Shown piece by piece: positions 52,615-60,963 of a stretch of DNA of 64,000 bases (position 1 is its first letter; each line of letters starts with the position of its first letter). The translations under genes were made by a program, and so were the position numbers. Below the pieces are notes generated by a model. It made no database searches. It saw nothing but the letters and a program-made list of their open reading frames with translations, and was not told the DNA's origin. The stretch lies in NCBI RefSeq assembly GCF_030866805.1, contig NZ_CP133019.1:1488001-1552000 (forward strand), read 5' to 3'. This stretch comes from Microbacterium terrisoli (GTDB lineage: Bacteria > Actinomycetota > Actinomycetes > Actinomycetales > Microbacteriaceae).

Positions 52615-52924
52615 GCGGCTGAAACCTTCACCAAACGAATCAGCCGATCCGTATCCGGGCAATGCGCGAATGGGGCAACGCGAGCGGGTGTGCAACCCGG
52701 GCCGTCGACGGCGGTATCCGCTGCGGCGACCGGCGGACCGGTCGCCGAGTTGCAACCGCTCGACGGCGTGGGTAGCGCACTCACGCGATCCTCGAACGCG
52801 GCGCGAGTTGCGGTGTCGAGCGTAGCGTCGGCCCGATCGCCTTGACATCTAAGTCGACGTTCGCCGCGCCTACGAGCTGGCGCGCAAAGGTCTGTCCAGC
52901 GAATCCCCGAACGTTGGGCAGTCC
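52615..52924. other. Intergenic stretch between convergent defence genes
   Basis: About 310 bp without a credible ORF. It contains a perfect 8-bp stem-loop, GCGACCGG-CGGA-CCGGTCGC (52726-52745), which may mark transcript ends of the convergent genes, although no T-tract follows. Confidence 0.5.
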
Positions 52925-55780
52925 CTAATCCGCCAGGATGTCGCGCAGGGAATCACCAACTGAGTGTCGGTGCACCGTAGGTAGGACGGCTTCCTGAAGT
53001 TCTCGCGTGAGTACAGGCTCGCTCGGAATCACGTGGTGAAGCGCTTGGGCGAGCGCCGTGTCGACTCCGGGCTGTTGTAGTGCGTGAAGAATCGTTGCGC
53101 TGACATCAGGGTGCGTCGCACCCTCGGCTAGTGACCGTATGGCCTGACCGGCTCCTGCGAGTGTGGCGGTTAGATTCGCAGCTAAGGGGGCGGTGGCAAG
53201 CTCCGCTTCGAATTCGTCCCAATCGAGCGGCGTCTGCCGAGGGCTGTCGGTCGGACGTGGCAATACGGCCGCAAGTCCCCGTGCCCGAAGACCGGCGCCG
53301 GTCTCGTCGCAGAGGGCGTGGATCATGCCTTTGAAGCGCCAAGCGTTGTCGTTGCCGGTGCCCGACGCCGCCATTGCATCGCGTATACCGTCCGCGACCA
53401 ACGCCGAATTTCTGTCGTCCGCGTCCGCGAACTGGATCATGATGCGGCAGTTCTCCGGGAACTCAGATGTGGCCGGCGCTTGGAGTACTCTTACACCTTG
53501 TCGTATGAGCCTGGCTCTCCACTTCGGGCTAGATCTGGCCATTCCGTCATCGATCACATCCAATGCCAACCGCGGTCCGACGGGGAAGAGAGCAGCGAGC
53601 CGGTTCGCTGCGTTGTCGTCGAGCGACTCAACGAGTTCTACTACCGCGCTCTGGAGATGCGGCTGTGGAGTTGCGAAGAGTCTGCCGGCAGCGAACAGCC
53701 AGGTATTGCGCCAGTGGGGGCTCGGGGCGCACACGCGGAGTGCTTGGACCGTGGCCTCGAGCGGACCGGACGTCAGGAACATCGCTGCCATGAGCTCCTG
53801 AAGGGACCTTACGTCGTATCCGTAGCCGGCTTCCCGACGAGGGACGATCAAGACGAGTCGGTGGGTGACGGCCTCCAGAATGCGTCGTAGAAGATCGCTA
53901 TCTCGACCGGAGGGTTGGAACTCGTGCTCTAGCAGCAGGTTCCATGCGATCGCTTTGAGCTCGTCGAAGGACAGCACGGCTAGGGAGCGATCTGCGTTCT
54001 CGCTTCGGACCTGCAGTTCAAATCCCACCCGCTCGTGGAGTTGGTGCACAAGCGGCGCATGGTCGCGAAGTAGGTGACTGTGGCCGCCGACCTTGCCCTT
54101 CTCTCGTTGTGCGACAGTCTCGTAGTAGCCCGAGAACAGGCTGAAACGATCGGGAGCTAAGGGGCCCGATCCTTCGATGATGATCGCGAGGATTAGGACT
54201 TGGAGTGGTGTGCGGAACAAATACTTGAGTGACTCGTCCTTGGCGGCAACTCGGAGCTGTCGGATCACCCGATCTAGACGATCTGGGTCGGCCTGCAGGC
54301 GGATTTGACTGGCAAGGACTCCGTACTTCAACGCCTCCTGCCGCGGAAGGTCCGCGAGATCGACCCGGCCGAAATGCCCCGGAGCAATGTTCTCGGTGAA
54401 CCCGAGCGGACGCGTGGTAAGCACGACGAAGACGTCGGACTTGGTAGCCTCGGCCTCGTCTACGAATTCTGTTATCTGCTCGATCAGGCGCTTTCGTACC
54501 GATTGCTCGGTGACCTCGTCCAGCCCGTCGAGGACGAGGATGCATGGCCACTGTCTCATCCAGGAGTCGAGAACCCGAGGTGATACTTGTCCGGCGTTCA
54601 GCCGCTTCGAGATAGTCTTGGCTATCCACTTGAGCAGGGTGGCATCCTCATCGAGGCCACCTTGTTGCGCGTACTCAGCGAGATCGATTCGCATTGGCCA
54701 CCTTCGGTGGAGCGGGAGGCCACCGCGGCCCATCCTGATGAGAGCCGCTCGAGTCCCGTCGACCACCGCTCGCTGCCCATCACTGAGGTCGTCTGCGCCG
54801 TCAAGCATTGCGGCGCGATACGCCTGAACAAGGAACTTTGAGATTGTCGTCTTGCCGTTGCCTGGGGCGCCAGCCAGAATGACGCTTCTGGGTTGAGCGA
54901 CGGTTGTGATTCCGGGCCGAAGAACGTGCTCCGCCCGGTCCAGCACGTAGTGGACAACCGTCGATCGGGTCGTGGTGCCGGTTTCCACGATTGGGAGATC
55001 GATAGCAAGGTCGTGCACAGCATAGGAGCGGAGATCCCCGCTCCCGGCCTCGTCGAAGTAGATGAGGCCGTCACCCCCTGTGAGGCTCGACCGTGCGTGC
55101 GTGCGCAGAGCCGGCCGTAGTTCCTCGACCGGAAGCCTGTCGGTGAACTGGCCAAGGTGGGCAAAGACATCGGCCGCGGTGAGGAATGCGGGAAATCCTC
55201 GTCGCACGTCACTCTTGGTGAGCAGCAGAGTCCCAACCTGGGTTCCGTCCCAGATTCGCCAGTTGTTGATTCTCGAAAGGCGACTCAACTTCTCGCGGCG
55301 AAGCTCGCCAGCGGCGTCGTTGACGTCTCGGCTCGCGTCATCAAGCCTTTCGATGAACCGCGCAATGTTCGAGAGCACTGAATCATGGCCGCCAAGCCCC
55401 GGAAATGCCGAGAGCCGGACGTTCGTGATGAATAGCATGTTGGCGGGAACTTCTGCGCGGTCTCCATGGGGGTCCGCCCACGATTTGAGTTCTGATCGAA
55501 TCTGGCCCCACAGCCAACTGGCGTTGTCTTCGGGGCGGTCTGAGGGAAACTGGCGGTGCTTGACCTGGATCACCGAATACCCGTCCCACACTTCGGTGCT
55601 TGGGTCCTCCCCGGGGAGAGCGGCGGTCGACCAGGACATGCGGCCTCGGTAATAAAGATCGCGTCCTCCATCACGTCCCGCGCCCATGACCTGCACCCCT
55701 GGCCCGAAACACGAAAGCGCGATAGCGCCGGCGAGGTCCTGGAAGCCGATCGGACCAAGCTGTTGCAGATCTAGTGTCAT
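52925..55780 (-). CDS. NACHT/STAND NTPase with N-terminal PD-(D/E)xK-like nuclease (Avs/bNACHT-type)
   Basis: 951 residues. Residues about 1-130 resemble Mrr/Cap4-type nucleases: GFQDLAGAIALSCFG, GAGRDGGRDLYYRG (Asp37) and VIQVKHR (Gln72-x-Lys74). A linker precedes the NACHT domain: Walker A ILAGAPGNGKTTISKF (Gly304-Thr311) and Walker B CILVLDGLDEVTEQ (413-426), then VVLTTRPLGF. The C-terminal 400 residues are helical with degenerate repeats, a probable phage-sensing region. ATG 55780 has GAGGGGGG upstream. By family, sensing a viral protein should trigger assembly and nuclease attack. Base composition is less GC-rich than the chromosome. Confidence 0.87.
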   Translation of the reverse strand: MTLDLQQLGPIGFQDLAGAIALSCFGPGVQVMGAGRDGGRDLYYRGRMSWSTAALPGEDPSTEVWDGYSVIQVKHRQFPSDRPEDNASWLWGQIRSELKSWADPHGDRAEVPANMLFITNVRLSAFPGLGGHDSVLSNIARFIERLDDASRDVNDAAGELRREKLSRLSRINNWRIWDGTQVGTLLLTKSDVRRGFPAFLTAADVFAHLGQFTDRLPVEELRPALRTHARSSLTGGDGLIYFDEAGSGDLRSYAVHDLAIDLPIVETGTTTRSTVVHYVLDRAEHVLRPGITTVAQPRSVILAGAPGNGKTTISKFLVQAYRAAMLDGADDLSDGQRAVVDGTRAALIRMGRGGLPLHRRWPMRIDLAEYAQQGGLDEDATLLKWIAKTISKRLNAGQVSPRVLDSWMRQWPCILVLDGLDEVTEQSVRKRLIEQITEFVDEAEATKSDVFVVLTTRPLGFTENIAPGHFGRVDLADLPRQEALKYGVLASQIRLQADPDRLDRVIRQLRVAAKDESLKYLFRTPLQVLILAIIIEGSGPLAPDRFSLFSGYYETVAQREKGKVGGHSHLLRDHAPLVHQLHERVGFELQVRSENADRSLAVLSFDELKAIAWNLLLEHEFQPSGRDSDLLRRILEAVTHRLVLIVPRREAGYGYDVRSLQELMAAMFLTSGPLEATVQALRVCAPSPHWRNTWLFAAGRLFATPQPHLQSAVVELVESLDDNAANRLAALFPVGPRLALDVIDDGMARSSPKWRARLIRQGVRVLQAPATSEFPENCRIMIQFADADDRNSALVADGIRDAMAASGTGNDNAWRFKGMIHALCDETGAGLRARGLAAVLPRPTDSPRQTPLDWDEFEAELATAPLAANLTATLAGAGQAIRSLAEGATHPDVSATILHALQQPGVDTALAQALHHVIPSEPVLTRELQEAVLPTVHRHSVGDSLRDILAD

Positions 55781-55867
55781 CTCACGCCCCCCTCAGGACC
55801 CTATCCACGTCCCTGAGGGACCGGGGTCGAGCCACGCGGCACGCGGCCTTCGCCGAACGACTTGGCA

Positions 55868-56092
55868 TTAGCGCAATGCGGGACGCAGCTGATCGATCTC
55901 CTCCTGCTGCTCCTCGATCAGTTTGATCAGCTCGCCAAGGGCGTTCTGCGCATGGGCAAGACCCACGGCGAGCAGCCGCTCAGGGTGCGGGTCTCGCCCA
56001 ACATTGCCGAGCGTTTGCATTGCAGAACTTTGACCGTTGATGGCCGCTCCGATGCTTCGCGCCTGCGACTTTGCGGTGTTGATGCTTGCCAC
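55868..56092 (-). CDS. Small helical hypothetical protein
   Basis: 74 residues from GTG 56092 (AAGGA 8 bases upstream), reading ASINTAKSQARSIGAAINGQ and ending in a coiled-coil-like helix LGELIKLIEEQQEEIDQLRP. No homologous family is recognised. Acid/amide-rich heptads and a good ribosome binding site favour a real gene. It lies between the NACHT gene and the IS256-type element. Confidence 0.5.
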   Translation of the reverse strand: MASINTAKSQARSIGAAINGQSSAMQTLGNVGRDPHPERLLAVGLAHAQNALGELIKLIEEQQEEIDQLRPALR

Positions 56093-56225
56093 TTTGATGA
56101 TCCTTACTATCCCGAGTTGGCGACTATACGCGCCCGTCCCGACATCGGTTGTCCCGCGGTATGGAGTCCGTAATCCCCGAGACGGCCGAAAGCGCTCCCA
56201 TCGGCGCGGTTGTCGGTTCTTCAAT

Positions 56226-57632
56226 GGGTGACGTCCCACTGGTTGGTGGAGTTTCTCGACACCGTGCGGGATCAGCTTCTGTGATTATGCCGCGTTGAGT
56301 TCGGGGATGGCCACCTCCTCGGCTTCGGCGAACAACAGCTTCATGGAGTGCTCGGAGAAGTAGCGGCGGTCGGCGCCGTCCCATTCGTCGTGCTGCTCGA
56401 TCAGGACGTGCCCAGCGAGGCGCAGCAGGGCGGCGGGGTTGGGGAATGTGCCGACGACGTCGGTGCGACGTTTGATCTCCTTGTTGAGCCGTTCCAGGGG
56501 GTTCGTGGACCAGATCTGCCGCCAGTGCTGTTGCGGGAACCCGCAGAACGCGAGGATGTCATCCTTCGCGTTCTCGAGCATGTCCGCGATCTTCGGGTGG
56601 GAGCGGGTGAGCATCCGGACGACTTCGTGGAACTGCGTGAACACGTGCTCGGTGTCGGGCTGGGCGAAGATCGTGCGGATGATCGACGCGACCATCGGCC
56701 CCGACGCTTTGGGAACGTTCGAGAGTACGTTGCGCATGAAATGGACCCGGCACCGCTGCCACGCGGACCCGGCGAACACGGTCTCGATCGCCGAGATCAG
56801 ACCCGTGTGAGCGTCGGAGATGACCAGCTTCACACCATCCAGACCGCGTGCTTTCAACGATCGGAGGAACGTGGTCCAGAACGGTTGCGATTCGGTCTCC
56901 CCGACCTCGAACCCGAGGATCTCGCGACGCCCGTCCGCGGCGACGCCGATCGCGACGACCACCGCCTGGGACACCACCCGCCGTCCGACCCTTGCTTTGC
57001 AGTAGGTCGCGTCGAGGAACACATACGGGTAGGTCGTGTCCGCCAGGGGCCGGTCCCGAAACGCGGCGACGTCCTCGTCCAGGTTCGCGCAGATCCGCGA
57101 CACCTCGGACTTGCTGATCCCGGTATCCGCACCCAGCGCCTTCACCAGATCATCGACCTTCCTCGTTGAGACGCCGTGGACGTACGCCTCCATCACCACC
57201 GCGAACAGTGCTTGATCGACCCTTCGCCGGCGCTCCAGCAGCGACGGGAAGAACGACCCCTGCCGGAGTTTCGGGATCCGCAGTTCCAGATCCCCAGCCG
57301 TCGTGGACACGGTCTTCGGGCGGGATCCGTTGCGCTGAGTCACCCGGCCAGCGGATCGCTCATACGGGGCCGCGCCGATGAACGCGGCCGCTTCCGCATC
57401 GATCAGCTCCTGATAGAGCGTTTCGGTCGCGACACGGATCCGGTCAGTGACATCGGTGAGTTTCAGTTCCCCGAGGAGCTCGAGGAGGGCAGACTGGTCT
57501 AGAGCCATCGTGCTTTGTGTCTTTCTGTGAGTGACTTTGATCGGTACTCACTGACCATCGCACGATGGCTCACCCACGTCTACGACGCAGACCAACCCAT
57601 CGGAATCTCCACCACCCCAGGGGACGTCACCC
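56226..57632 (-). mobile_element. IS256-family insertion sequence, about 1407 bp
   Basis: Imperfect terminal inverted repeats of about 30 bp start GGGTGACGTCCC at both ends (56226 rightward, 57632 leftward) and share GGTGGAG further in. One transposase gene fills the element. The flanks (TCTTCAAT left, GCCCACCT right) do not form the 8-9 bp target duplication expected for this family, suggesting a later deletion or recombination next to it. Confidence 0.85.
56285..57508 (-). CDS. IS256-family transposase
   Basis: 407 residues, full length. DDE residues: Asp166 (YVFLDATYCK), Asp232 (LVISDAHTGL) and Glu339 (STNPLERLNKEIKRRT). The family C/H signature WQRCRVHFMRN is present between the second and third. 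The N-terminal DNA-binding region is intact, so the enzyme looks functional. Confidence 0.95.
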   Translation of the reverse strand: MALDQSALLELLGELKLTDVTDRIRVATETLYQELIDAEAAAFIGAAPYERSAGRVTQRNGSRPKTVSTTAGDLELRIPKLRQGSFFPSLLERRRRVDQALFAVVMEAYVHGVSTRKVDDLVKALGADTGISKSEVSRICANLDEDVAAFRDRPLADTTYPYVFLDATYCKARVGRRVVSQAVVVAIGVAADGRREILGFEVGETESQPFWTTFLRSLKARGLDGVKLVISDAHTGLISAIETVFAGSAWQRCRVHFMRNVLSNVPKASGPMVASIIRTIFAQPDTEHVFTQFHEVVRMLTRSHPKIADMLENAKDDILAFCGFPQQHWRQIWSTNPLERLNKEIKRRTDVVGTFPNPAALLRLAGHVLIEQHDEWDGADRRYFSEHSMKLLFAEAEEVAIPELNAA

Positions 57633-57654
57633 GCCCACCTCGCTCACTGCGGGA

Positions 57655-58075
57655 CTAGACGGTATGTAGTGGCTCCTGTTTACCCGCTCGCGGGCATCCT
57701 TGAGGGCACAGCTCGTCGTCGACGTTGGAGTTCGAGGCCCCGTCGGGGCGATGCCACACCAACCCGTGCGGGTTCAAGCCGGCATCCTCTGCGCGAAGCT
57801 TTCGCAACTGCGCGACCGCAGCGGTGGTGGGTTCGTCCGGGTCGAGGCATCCGCCAGCCATTTGGCAGCGAGCTCTGCGATGTGCGTCGACCGATCGAGA
57901 ACCGTCTCCTGGCTATCGCGTTCACGAAGCATCGTGTTGAGCTTCTTGCCGCGCCGTCCTTGGTCTTGGACATCCGGGCCTTCTGCAGCCGTTTCCCCGT
58001 AACCGGGTCGAAACCCACTGACCGTGTTGACCACACTCGACCGTGACGACATCTGGACGGTCTGCGGGCGCTCAT
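57655..58075 (-). pseudogene. Degraded second tyrosine integrase
   Basis: Three reading frames each hold a piece. VGFDPVTGKRLQKARMSKTK resembles the arm-binding N-terminus of actinobacterial phage integrases. LNTMLRERDSQETVLDRSTH and AELAAKWLADA resemble a core-binding region. TAAVAQLRKLRAEDAG followed by HGLVWHRPDG resembles the segment before the catalytic Arg-His block. The catalytic Tyr region is missing. The remains lie near the right end of the island, facing the IS element, and suggest an earlier element at the same site. Confidence 0.65.
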
Positions 58076-58207
58076 CGCGAAACTTCAGGCCTCGAACCTC
58101 GTCGCGGGCATTCGCCGAGTCGGTGGTGCGGCTCTCGCCCTTCGCTACTTTCCGCGCAGGAACGACGCAGGATCTCGACTCGCTTCACACCCAGCCGGGC
58201 AGCGACG

Positions 58208-58253
58208 CCATCCTCGCGCAGCCGCGGCGAGGGTCGCTGCTGCGCGAGGATGG
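58208..58253. repeat. 15-bp perfect inverted repeat with 16-base loop
   Basis: CCATCCTCGCGCAGC (58208-58222) and its exact complement at 58239-58253. There is no T-tract, so it is not an obvious terminator. It sits in a gene-free stretch (58076-58540) of the right island end that otherwise holds only scattered coding-like debris, for example a plus-strand fragment reading WHNFNIEQTGAIPSFG near 58262. Confidence 0.6.
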
Positions 58254-58541
58254 GATCCCGCGTGGCACAACTTCAACATCGAGCAGACCGGCGCGATCCC
58301 GTCCTTTGGACGACGCGAGGTCGAATGGGAGACGATCTTCGACCGGGACGGGATTGTAGGTCGCGGAGCGCAGCAGACGGCTCGGTGCGCCCCGACGCCG
58401 AGAGTGTAGCGATCGCGCCCGGCTCCGTTCTCACTGCTCGCTCCTTCCAGACTTCGCGCTTCGCGCTGCGCTTAGGAGCCGCTCTCAGCGAGCACTCCGC
58501 CGGCCCCGATCGCTGGTCGGCTGACTGTCGGATCGGACCGA

Positions 58542-58562
58542 TTTGCCCACAATTTGCCCACA
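58542..58562. repeat. Arm-type repeats, right end (TTTGCCCACA x2)
   Basis: Copies at 58542-58551 and 58553-58562, with the same 11-bp spacing and the same flanks as the left-end pair at 44972. They are in direct orientation relative to the left pair. Together the pairs flank the crossover sites as expected for P and P' arms. Confidence 0.65.
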
Positions 58563-58680
58563 CTTGAGCGCAATCGAACCAAAACAAGCCCCACTGAGCA
58601 CCCCAAAACATGACCGAAATTCCGCGGAATTCCGCGGATTTTGAGCCAGATCACCGGAACGGCCGGGCGCCTCGGCATAA

Positions 58681-58714
58681 TTCGATTCCCCCCATCTCCA
58701 CGAGCCGTTGTCAC
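58681..58714 (+). other. attR (duplicate of ssrA 3' end)
   Basis: Bases 58681-58701 repeat the last T-arm and acceptor bases of tmRNA, and 58702-58714 continue to match after a one-base indel. No tmRNA body precedes it, so it is a remnant made by integration. Confidence 0.87.
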
Positions 58715-58721
58715 CCGAACC

Positions 58722-58764
58722 AAGACCCCGCGTTCCCTTACGAGAGAAGGGAACGCGGGGTCTT
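58722..58764. terminator. Strong terminator, probably the original ssrA terminator
   Basis: Perfect 18-bp stem AAGACCCCGCGTTCCCTT / AAGGGAACGCGGGGTCTT with a 7-base loop, then TTCC. It lies 8 bp beyond attR with no gene reading into it except through the island, so before insertion it would have directly followed ssrA. It also faces the end of the MarR gene. Confidence 0.85.
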
Positions 58765-58778
58765 TTCCATTCCTGGGC

Positions 58779-59240
58779 TCAGCGCGCCGGAGCCGCGCCG
58801 GCCGGATCGACGACGAGTGTGCGCAGCCCGCGTCGCAGTGCTGCCCGGTCGCCGGAGCTGAGCGCGCTGAGGAACGCGTTCTCCGCTGCGAGGTAGTCGG
58901 CCTCGGCGGCCTCGTAGGTCCGTTGACCCTGCTGGGTCAGCTCGGCCACGTTCCGCCGCCGATCTGAGGGGTCCGGATGGCGGTCCACCACGCCTTTGCG
59001 CTCGAGTCCGTCCAACACCGCGACCATGGTCGTCCTGTCGATGCCGAGTGCGTCGGCCAGGGCCAACTGCGACGTGCCCTCGCGGCCGGCGAGCATCCGC
59101 AACACGCCGAGTTCCTTGCTGTCGATCCGGTGGCGTTCGAGCGCGGAGTCGGCGACCGCAGCGAACCGGGCAGCGGCGTGCTTCAGCAGATAGCCGAGGA
59201 CGTCATGCGGATCGATGGTCGCGCCGTCTGGTGTGGACAT
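58779..59240 (-). CDS. MarR-family transcriptional regulator
   Basis: 153 residues. The winged helix-turn-helix is clear: KELGVLRMLAGREGTSQLAL, ADALGIDRTTMVAVLDGLE and the wing KGVVDRHPDPSDRRRNVAEL. Terminal helices give the dimer interface. It is divergent from an MFS exporter gene, the classic MarR arrangement, and a palindrome in the 69-bp gap is a likely operator. Ligand unknown. Confidence 0.92.
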   Translation of the reverse strand: MSTPDGATIDPHDVLGYLLKHAAARFAAVADSALERHRIDSKELGVLRMLAGREGTSQLALADALGIDRTTMVAVLDGLERKGVVDRHPDPSDRRRNVAELTQQGQRTYEAAEADYLAAENAFLSALSSGDRAALRRGLRTLVVDPAGAAPAR

Positions 59241-59274
59241 ATCCCGATTGTAGCGTTACTCTGATCGTCAGTAA

Positions 59275-59289
59275 TGCTGATCATCAGCA
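59275..59289. promoter_or_regulatory. Candidate MarR operator (TGCTGA-TCA-TCAGCA)
   Basis: A perfect 6-bp inverted repeat with a 3-base centre in the gap between marR and the MFS gene, overlapping a related half-site (GATCGTCAG) just upstream. Binding here could repress both divergent genes. Confidence 0.6.
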
Positions 59290-59309
59290 ATACAACGAAA
59301 GGAAGAACT

Positions 59310-60833
59310 GTGGACATGCTGCCCCTGAAGCACCCCTGGTGGGTGCTCGCCACGATCGGCGTGGGCGAACTCCTCGTCACGCTCGACAACGCAATCGTCA
59401 ACATCGCACTCCCATCCGCGCAGGCCGGCCTCGATTTCGCCGATGCACAGCGTTCATGGGTCATCACCGCCTATGCGCTCGCGTTCGGCAGTCTGCTGCT
59501 GCTCGGCGGCCGGCTTTCGGATGTCTTCGGCCGCAAGCGGGTATTCCTCATCGGCATCCTCGGATTCGCCCTCGCCTCGCTGTTCGGCGGACTTGCGCCG
59601 AACTTCGCCGTGCTGGTCGCGGCACGAGCCGCTCAGGGAGCCTTCGCTGCGCTGCTTGCCCCCGCGGCACTCGCCCTGCTCGCCACGACCTTCCCGACCG
59701 GTCCGGCCCGTGCGCGTGCGTTCGGCATGTTCTCAGCACTCGCCGTCGCCGGAAGTGCCATCGGGCTCGTCCTCGGTGGTGCCCTCACCCAGTTCGTGGG
59801 CTGGCGCGCGTGCCTGTTCGTCGCGGTCGTCTTCGCCATCCCCAGCGCTGTCGGCGCACGCGTTCTGCTGCCGGGCGGCCGGGCCTCGACGCGACCGCGC
59901 GTTGACGTGCCCGGCGCCATCGCTGCCACGGCCGGCCTGTTCTTCTTGGTGTTCGGGTTCTCGAATGCCGAGACCAGTGCGTGGTCGAGCTGGCAGGTGG
60001 CCGGTCTTCTTGCGCTCGGTGTGCTGTTGCTCGCGGTCTTCGTCGTCATCCAGCGCACGGTGGCGCATCCGCTGCTCCCGCTGCGCGTCGTGCTCGATCG
60101 CTTCCGCGCCGGAGCTTTCATCACCGGCTTCGTCACGATCATCGGGATGTTCGGCGTCAATCTCTTCTTGACCTATGTCATGCAGCAGAGCCTCGGATTC
60201 AGCCCCCTCGTCACAGGACTCGCGTTCCTGCCCATGACCGTCGCGCTGATGGCCGGTGCGACCCAGGCGCCGGTGCTGCTCCTTCCGCGATTCGGCCCGA
60301 AGGCGCTGCTCGCCGGTGGTCTCACCGTCTGCGCCGGCGCACTGTTCTGGTTGTCATTCCTGTCGACCACGTCCACCTACGGGGCGAGCATCGTGGGTCC
60401 GCTGATCGTCATGGGACTCGGCATGGGCACCGCGATCTCGACGATGTTCGCGACCGCCACGTCGGTGGCGGACCCGGCCGACGCCGGTGTGACCTCGGCG
60501 ACGGTCAATGTCGTGCAGCAGGTCGGGGGATCCGTCGGAACGGCACTGCTCGCCTCGATCGCCGGAATCGCCGCGGCGTCCAGCCGCGACCTGACCACCC
60601 AGTCGGCAGCGCTGCACGGGTACTCCGTCGGCTTCCTCGCGGCGTCGGCGATCTTCCTGGCCACCGCCTTGATCGTCAGCATCCTCGTGCCGCCCGGTCG
60701 GCTTCCTCTGCGCAGCGAGGAGCACGCCGATGGAGTCGCTCACCGAGCCGCGCACTCACCCGCGGGGACCCCGCGAACGGCGACGCAAGCACGAGAGCGC
60801 ACGTCGTCGTCCATCGCACGTCCGCTTCGGTGA
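59310..60833 (+). CDS. MFS drug exporter, DHA2/EmrB-QacA-like
   Basis: 507 residues with 14 hydrophobic segments. VTLDNAIVNIALPSAQ in the first segment is the DHA2 signature, and GGRLSDVFGRKRVFLIG is MFS motif A. GTG 59310 follows AAAGGAAG; an open frame from 59274 lacks a site and would overlap the operator. Under likely control of the divergent MarR protein. The substrate is unknown. The Ser/Arg-rich tail is cytoplasmic. Confidence 0.9.
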   Translation: MDMLPLKHPWWVLATIGVGELLVTLDNAIVNIALPSAQAGLDFADAQRSWVITAYALAFGSLLLLGGRLSDVFGRKRVFLIGILGFALASLFGGLAPNFAVLVAARAAQGAFAALLAPAALALLATTFPTGPARARAFGMFSALAVAGSAIGLVLGGALTQFVGWRACLFVAVVFAIPSAVGARVLLPGGRASTRPRVDVPGAIAATAGLFFLVFGFSNAETSAWSSWQVAGLLALGVLLLAVFVVIQRTVAHPLLPLRVVLDRFRAGAFITGFVTIIGMFGVNLFLTYVMQQSLGFSPLVTGLAFLPMTVALMAGATQAPVLLLPRFGPKALLAGGLTVCAGALFWLSFLSTTSTYGASIVGPLIVMGLGMGTAISTMFATATSVADPADAGVTSATVNVVQQVGGSVGTALLASIAGIAAASSRDLTTQSAALHGYSVGFLAASAIFLATALIVSILVPPGRLPLRSEEHADGVAHRAAHSPAGTPRTATQARERTSSSIARPLR

Positions 60834-60963
60834 ACAAGAAGCGGAGCGCCCGGCACCGGATCTGACTCGTGCGGTGAGATTCCGGGAGCCGGGCGTTCCG
60901 ATCAGGCGTCGGCCGGGCCGTCGAGGCTGCGCGTCGCGCGGAGCGCCCGCGTGCGATGTACGG

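Larger units (their letters stand above)
44861..58714. mobile_element. Integrative genomic island at ssrA, about 13.8 kb, defence cargo
   Basis: It is bounded by a direct repeat of the ssrA 3' end (left 44861-44895, right 58681-58714). It carries a tyrosine integrase next to the left end, paired arm-type repeats at both ends, and accessory genes of mixed codon use: VapBC, a resolvase remnant, a frameshifted ORF, a Pycsar effector and cyclase, a second cyclase, a HEPN/TOPRIM protein, a NACHT NTPase, an IS256-family element and integrase debris. No replication, conjugation or phage structural genes are seen, so it is probably mobilised only by excision and co-transfer. Boundaries are inferred from the repeats. 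Confidence 0.88.

Noticed and set aside
58043..58611. Several 100-170 codon frames on both strands near attR
   Set aside because: Ser/Arg/Pro-rich, mutually overlapping, without starts or motifs. Only short protein-like debris is visible.
44861..58714. Island considered as a prophage
   Set aside because: There are no capsid, tail, portal, terminase, lysis or replication genes. Only integrases and accessory genes are present.
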